Shown here piece after piece: positions 60,885 through 64,000 of a stretch of DNA of 64,000 nucleotides (positions are counted from its first letter, which is position 1; each line of letters starts with the position of its first letter). The notes under the pieces are model-generated. The model worked only from the letters and a program-made list of their open reading frames with translations, made no database searches and had not been told where the DNA came from. The translations under genes and the position numbers were made by a program. Source of the stretch: Belnapia mucosa (GTDB lineage: Bacteria; Pseudomonadota; Alphaproteobacteria; Acetobacterales; Acetobacteraceae); the NCBI RefSeq assembly GCF_016775475.1, contig NZ_JAEUXJ010000004.1, positions 372,001 through 436,000 of the forward strand, read 5' to 3'.

Positions 60885-61856
60885 ATGCGGATTCTGATTG
60901 CCGATGACGACCCGGATTTTCGCGGCCTGGCCAGCCGGGCCCTGCGCCGCGAATTCGTTGATTGCACCATCACCGAGATCGGCGACCGCGCCGGGCTGGA
61001 GACGGCGCTCGCCGAGCCGCCGCCCGATCTCCTGGTCTCCGACCTCAACCTCAACTGGATCGATGGCTTCGGCATCCTGGCCGCGGTGCAGACCCGGGCG
61101 CCGCGCTGCCCGGCCATCATGTTCACCGGCACCGGCAACGAGGAGGTGGCGGTCCGGGCCATCAAGGAAGGCTTCGACGACTATGTGGTGAAGTCGCCGA
61201 AGCAGCTCCGGCGCCTGGCCGCGGCGGCGCGGGCGGCCGTGACCCGGGCCGAGACCCGGCGCCATCTGGAGGAGAACCGCGACCTGCTGACGCAGGAGCT
61301 CTACCACCGGCTGCACAACAACCTTCAGCTCGTGGTCGGGCTGATCGCCTTCACCGCCCGGGAGATCGGCGATCCGGAGGCGCGCTGGAAGCTGGAGACG
61401 CTGGGGCGGCGGGTGCAGTCGCTCTCGCTGCTGCAGGAGAGCCTCTATCGCGGCGGCGATTTCCGCCGGGTCGAATTCCATCTCTTCCTCCGCCGCATGG
61501 CCGAGGATCTGCTGGGCCTCGAAGGGCAGCGGGTGGAGGCGCGGCTGGAGCTGATGCCGGTCGTCCTGCCGGTGGACCTCGCCGTTCCGCTGGCGCTGAT
61601 CGCCAATGAATGGATCACCGCCGGCTTGCTGCATGCTGCGCCCCCGCCCCGGATCGCCGTCGTGCTGCACGAGACCGAGGGGCTGATCACGCTGGAGGTC
61701 ACCGCCGGGGGCGGAGCGGCGGCGGATGGGGGCGGGCTCGGAACCCGGCTGGTCGATCGCCTTGCCCGCCAGATCGGCGGTGTGGTTGAAGCAAAGCCCG
61801 AGAGCGACAAGAAAACATGCCGGATCATAGTGCGGGCGCCCTCCCCGCTGGCCTGA
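60885..61856 (+). CDS. receiver domain fused to a degenerate HisKA_2-type kinase
   Basis: This 323-aa protein has an N-terminal receiver domain with phospho-acceptor Asp53 (VSDLNLNW) and the KSP lysine region. A HisKA_2-like DHp with YHRLHNNLQLVVG (His141) follows, then an ATPase-like domain. In that domain the N-box reads NEWITAGLLHA and lacks the second conserved Asn. The G1 region reads VTAGGGAAADGGGLGTRLV with no D-x-G-x-G. The kinase may be inactive or unconventional. Its 3' end overlaps the next receiver gene by 40 bp. Confidence 0.88.
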   Translation: MRILIADDDPDFRGLASRALRREFVDCTITEIGDRAGLETALAEPPPDLLVSDLNLNWIDGFGILAAVQTRAPRCPAIMFTGTGNEEVAVRAIKEGFDDYVVKSPKQLRRLAAAARAAVTRAETRRHLEENRDLLTQELYHRLHNNLQLVVGLIAFTAREIGDPEARWKLETLGRRVQSLSLLQESLYRGGDFRRVEFHLFLRRMAEDLLGLEGQRVEARLELMPVVLPVDLAVPLALIANEWITAGLLHAAPPPRIAVVLHETEGLITLEVTAGGGAAADGGGLGTRLVDRLARQIGGVVEAKPESDKKTCRIIVRAPSPLA

Positions 61857-62215
61857 GGGTGCTGATCGTCGAGGATGAGTTCCTCATCGCGGATTACCTC
61901 GCGATGCTGCTGGAAGAGGCTGGGCACCAGGTCGTCGGCACCGCCGCGACCGGGGAGGAGGCGCTGGCGCTGCTCGGTGGCGGGGTCGCCGCCGATATCG
62001 TCAGCCTGGATGTGAAGCTTCCCGGCGGGATGGATGGCATCGGCGTCGCTGCCTGGCTGCGCGACCGGGCCGGGCCGCCCTTCCTCTTCGTCACCGGCTC
62101 CGGCGACCCGGCCTCCCGCGCCCGATGCGAGGCGGCGGGTCCGCTGGCGATCCTGCAGAAGCCGGTCGATCCCGTAGCGCTGGAGCGGGTGCTGGCCGGG
62201 GTGCGGCGGGGTTAG
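61817..62215 (+). CDS. single-domain response regulator
   Basis: The 132-aa protein consists of a receiver domain only, with acidic pair EDE near 18-20, phospho-acceptor Asp65 (SLDVKLPG), the Thr/Ser in FVTGSGD and Lys in LQKPVDP. No output domain is present. It overlaps the preceding gene by 40 bp and can act as a phosphate sink or partner for it or for the CHASE3 kinase. Its TAG stop is the start of repeat copy 4. Confidence 0.92.
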   Translation: MPDHSAGALPAGLRVLIVEDEFLIADYLAMLLEEAGHQVVGTAATGEEALALLGGGVAADIVSLDVKLPGGMDGIGVAAWLRDRAGPPFLFVTGSGDPASRARCEAAGPLAILQKPVDPVALERVLAGVRRG

Positions 62216-62320
62216 AGCATTTTCAAGTCCGGCGTGTCCGCCCGACGACTCGGAAAATGCGACCAAACAACACGCTAGACCGCTTTCACTTGTGCGCAGC
62301 GCAGGTGAAAGCGGTCTAGC
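62213..62320. repeat. palindromic intergenic element, copy 4 (two hairpins)
   Basis: The left hairpin has arms GCATTTTC (62217-62224) and GAAAATGC (62253-62260). After the spacer ACCAAACAACAC, the right hairpin has a 16-bp stem GCTAGACCGCTTTCAC (62274-62289) and its complement (62305-62320), extending inward to a 22-bp stem with wobble pairs and a 3-nt loop. It begins with the TAG stop of the response-regulator gene. Its CTA at 62316-62318 is the reverse complement of the TAG stop of the convergent PEP-carboxylase-like gene. Confidence 0.85.
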
Positions 62321-64000
62321 CAAAGGCCCCGACCTCATGGGTGATCGCCGCGCCGCATTCGCGGACCAGGGCGAAATACCGTGCCATGGGCTGGAACAGC
62401 GCGGCATGTTCCGAGGCATAGCTCAGCCCCTCCCGCGGCGGCGCCGGCTCGCCGAATTCCAGGCCGATCACCGGGCCCGGCGCGGCCGGGAAGACCTCCT
62501 CCAGCAGCTTCAGCGCCGGCTCGACATCGAGCTGGAGGATGCGCAGCACCAGCGCCTCCCGCGTCGCGCCATGGCGGGGGGAGAAGTCGGGCACCCGCAC
62601 CGCCAGCAGCCAGATGCGATGGATCAGGGCAAGGCGCAGCGCATGCAGCAGCACCAGCCGGTCCCCCATCGCCGGCAGGTCCGGCCAGGCATGGCGCAGC
62701 GCCAGATGATCCGCCTGGAGCCGGCGGAACAGCCGCCGCACCGGCGCGTCGAGATCGAGCACCTCCACCGCCGTGGCGACGCCGAGCAGCTCCTCCCGCC
62801 GGCCCGGGCGGCGGGTGAAGCCGGCGCGGTCCAGCCAGGGGCCGGGATCGAGCGTATCCACCACCGCCCGCAGCACCCCGATATCCGAGCAGGCCGCCGC
62901 CCGTGCCGCCATGGCCAGGGCGCGCGCGAAGCGGGGCGAGCGGGCGCGCAGATCGGCGAAGGCGTCCGGGTTGGCGGTGGCGGCGGCGCCCAGCCCGTGC
63001 AGCGTATTCGCCATCCAGCCAAGCTGCTGGAGGATGGCGTTGTTAGGGATGGCACGGAGCTGGGAGGGATGGCTGATCCGGATCGGCCCCGCCAGCCCAT
63101 CCGCCTGCCGCACCGCGGGGCGGGAGCCGGTGCGGTCGAGCAATCCCGGCCCGAAGGCGCCGAGCAGCGCGGCATAGCCGGGATCGGCGACCAGCGCCTG
63201 CATCTCCCGCCGGACGGTGGCGAAGAAATCCGCCACGTAATCGGCCTCGGCATAGACCGGGTCGGCGACCTTGCCGGGGGGCGCGAAGGCGTGGCGGGCG
63301 ATGCCGGCAATGGTCGCGCGCGCCAGCGCCGGGGTGCCGAAGAGCAGGTAGCCATCGCCCCCCTGGAAGGCCGTCTCCTCCCGCAGCCGGAGCCCGGCGC
63401 GGTCGAGCGCGGCGCGCGCCTGGGGCGGCGAGAGATAGGCGAGCCGGTCAGCCAGGCTGTCCGGATGGCCGCCGCGGCCGACGCTCTCGCCATGGGTGTC
63501 GAACAGCACCACCTCGATGCCGTCCAGCTTGTGGCGGCGGAGCAGTTCCACCAGCCGCAGCTTCAGCCGCTCCGCCAGGTAGCTGCCGGCGAGCTGGCCG
63601 ACATAGCGGCCACTGTCCGAGTAGCCGAATTGGAGGCAGAGCCGGCCATGGGCGCGCAGGTAGTCGCGGTAGTGCGGACTGCGCAGCGCCTCCTCCAGCA
63701 CCCGCTCGCCGCGATCCAGCGCCTCGGCGGTCTCGAACAGGGGCGAGAGCTCCACCGCCATCTCGGCGCCGAAGCGCCGCGCCAGCCAGAGGGCGGCGAG
63801 CAGGGTGTAGCCGGTCTCGGTCTCGGCGATCAGGAAGCGGATGGGCGCGCTGCCATCCACATGCTTGGCGATCTGGGCGCAGACCAGCATCAGCCGCGCC
63901 GCGCTCGCCTGTTCCGCCAGCAGCGCGCCGAAATCCACCGGCAGGGGCTGGACCTCGGCCAGCGCCTCGTTGATCTCGGCCAGCAGGCCGCGGCGCTGCG
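62316..64000 (-). CDS. phosphoenolpyruvate carboxylase-like protein, 5' end outside window
   Basis: The open frame runs without a stop to the right edge, so the N-terminal part is missing; about 561 residues are visible. The order and nature of the segments resemble PEP carboxylase: LFETAEALDRG, a FGYSDSGRYVG block near 63597-63632, a SVGRGGHPDS block near 63465-63495 and a RAIP block near 63045. However, the lysine-aspartate-glycine of GYSDSNKD, the HGRGG loop, the RAIPW motif and the C-terminal QNTG are all changed here. It is therefore PEPC-like with uncertain catalytic ability. Confidence 0.75.
   Translation of the reverse strand, partial: QRRGLLAEINEALAEVQPLPVDFGALLAEQASAARLMLVCAQIAKHVDGSAPIRFLIAETETGYTLLAALWLARRFGAEMAVELSPLFETAEALDRGERVLEEALRSPHYRDYLRAHGRLCLQFGYSDSGRYVGQLAGSYLAERLKLRLVELLRRHKLDGIEVVLFDTHGESVGRGGHPDSLADRLAYLSPPQARAALDRAGLRLREETAFQGGDGYLLFGTPALARATIAGIARHAFAPPGKVADPVYAEADYVADFFATVRREMQALVADPGYAALLGAFGPGLLDRTGSRPAVRQADGLAGPIRISHPSQLRAIPNNAILQQLGWMANTLHGLGAAATANPDAFADLRARSPRFARALAMAARAAACSDIGVLRAVVDTLDPGPWLDRAGFTRRPGRREELLGVATAVEVLDLDAPVRRLFRRLQADHLALRHAWPDLPAMGDRLVLLHALRLALIHRIWLLAVRVPDFSPRHGATREALVLRILQLDVEPALKLLEEVFPAAPGPVIGLEFGEPAPPREGLSYASEHAALFQPMARYFALVRECGAAITHEVGAFG

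Overview
The window looks like a chromosomal segment of a GC-rich alphaproteobacterium, most likely a member of Acetobacteraceae close to Roseomonas or Belnapia. The basis is the very high GC content, a 5-aminolevulinate synthase (the alphaproteobacterial route to haem), a glnB-glnA pair with a sigma-54-type promoter, a suf operon in the alphaproteobacterial order, several HWE-family histidine kinases, a Bug/TctC-type binding protein and an intracellular PHA depolymerase. I see no phage, plasmid, transposase, CRISPR array or rRNA. One tRNA-His gene is cut by the left edge and a PEP-carboxylase-like gene is cut by the right edge. The taxonomic placement is an inference from gene content.

Layout. 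1-3.7 kb: tRNA-His, a PLP aminotransferase, then glnB-glnA closed by a strong terminator. 3.7-7.7 kb: a thiolase-like/DUF35 pair divergent from a CaiB/BaiF CoA-transferase and a second aminotransferase. 7.8-8.7 kb: a small three-repeat hydrophilic protein and an exported NTF2-like protein. 8.8-12.9 kb: a tight minus-strand operon (phaZ, AzgA-type purine permease, deacetylase-like protein, TctC-type binding protein). 13-28 kb: GST, three HWE kinases and one HisKA kinase interspersed with an MFS exporter, dps, parE and small membrane or PH-domain proteins. 28-35.3 kb: DEAD-box helicase, glutaryl-CoA dehydrogenase, TrmA/RlmD-type RNA methyltransferase, Tat-exported metallo-hydrolase and a MATE pump. 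35.3-41.9 kb: a complete suf operon under an Rrf2/IscR-like regulator. 42-51 kb: alpha/beta hydrolase, RTX-like secreted protein, an acyl-CoA/SDR/nitroreductase/NUDIX operon, a LACTB2-like hydrolase and two DMT transporters. 51.5-55.8 kb: a methyltransferase, glycosyltransferase and small flippase-like module, an amidase and a tandem pair of small lipoproteins. 55.8-64 kb: hemA, cheZ, a HerA-like ATPase, a CHASE3 kinase divergent from a receiver/degenerate-kinase fusion plus a stand-alone receiver, and the PEP-carboxylase-like gene.

How the parts connect. GlnB and GlnA form the nitrogen-assimilation core. The suf genes build Fe-S clusters and probably autoregulate through an operator next to the regulator. 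The density of sensor kinases, mostly without a partner regulator next door, suggests a local expansion of signalling by duplication.

The most unusual non-coding signal is a family of four palindromic intergenic elements (8.7, 33.8, 48.5 and 62.3 kb). They share a spacer-plus-hairpin architecture and in most cases their ends supply the TAG stop codon of the flanking gene, on both strands when the genes converge. Other signals worth attention are the three-repeat 100-aa protein, the duplicated lipoprotein pair, the receiver/degenerate-kinase fusion, the thiolase-DUF35 pair lacking the C-terminal catalytic Cys, and the PEP-carboxylase-like protein with altered active-site motifs.
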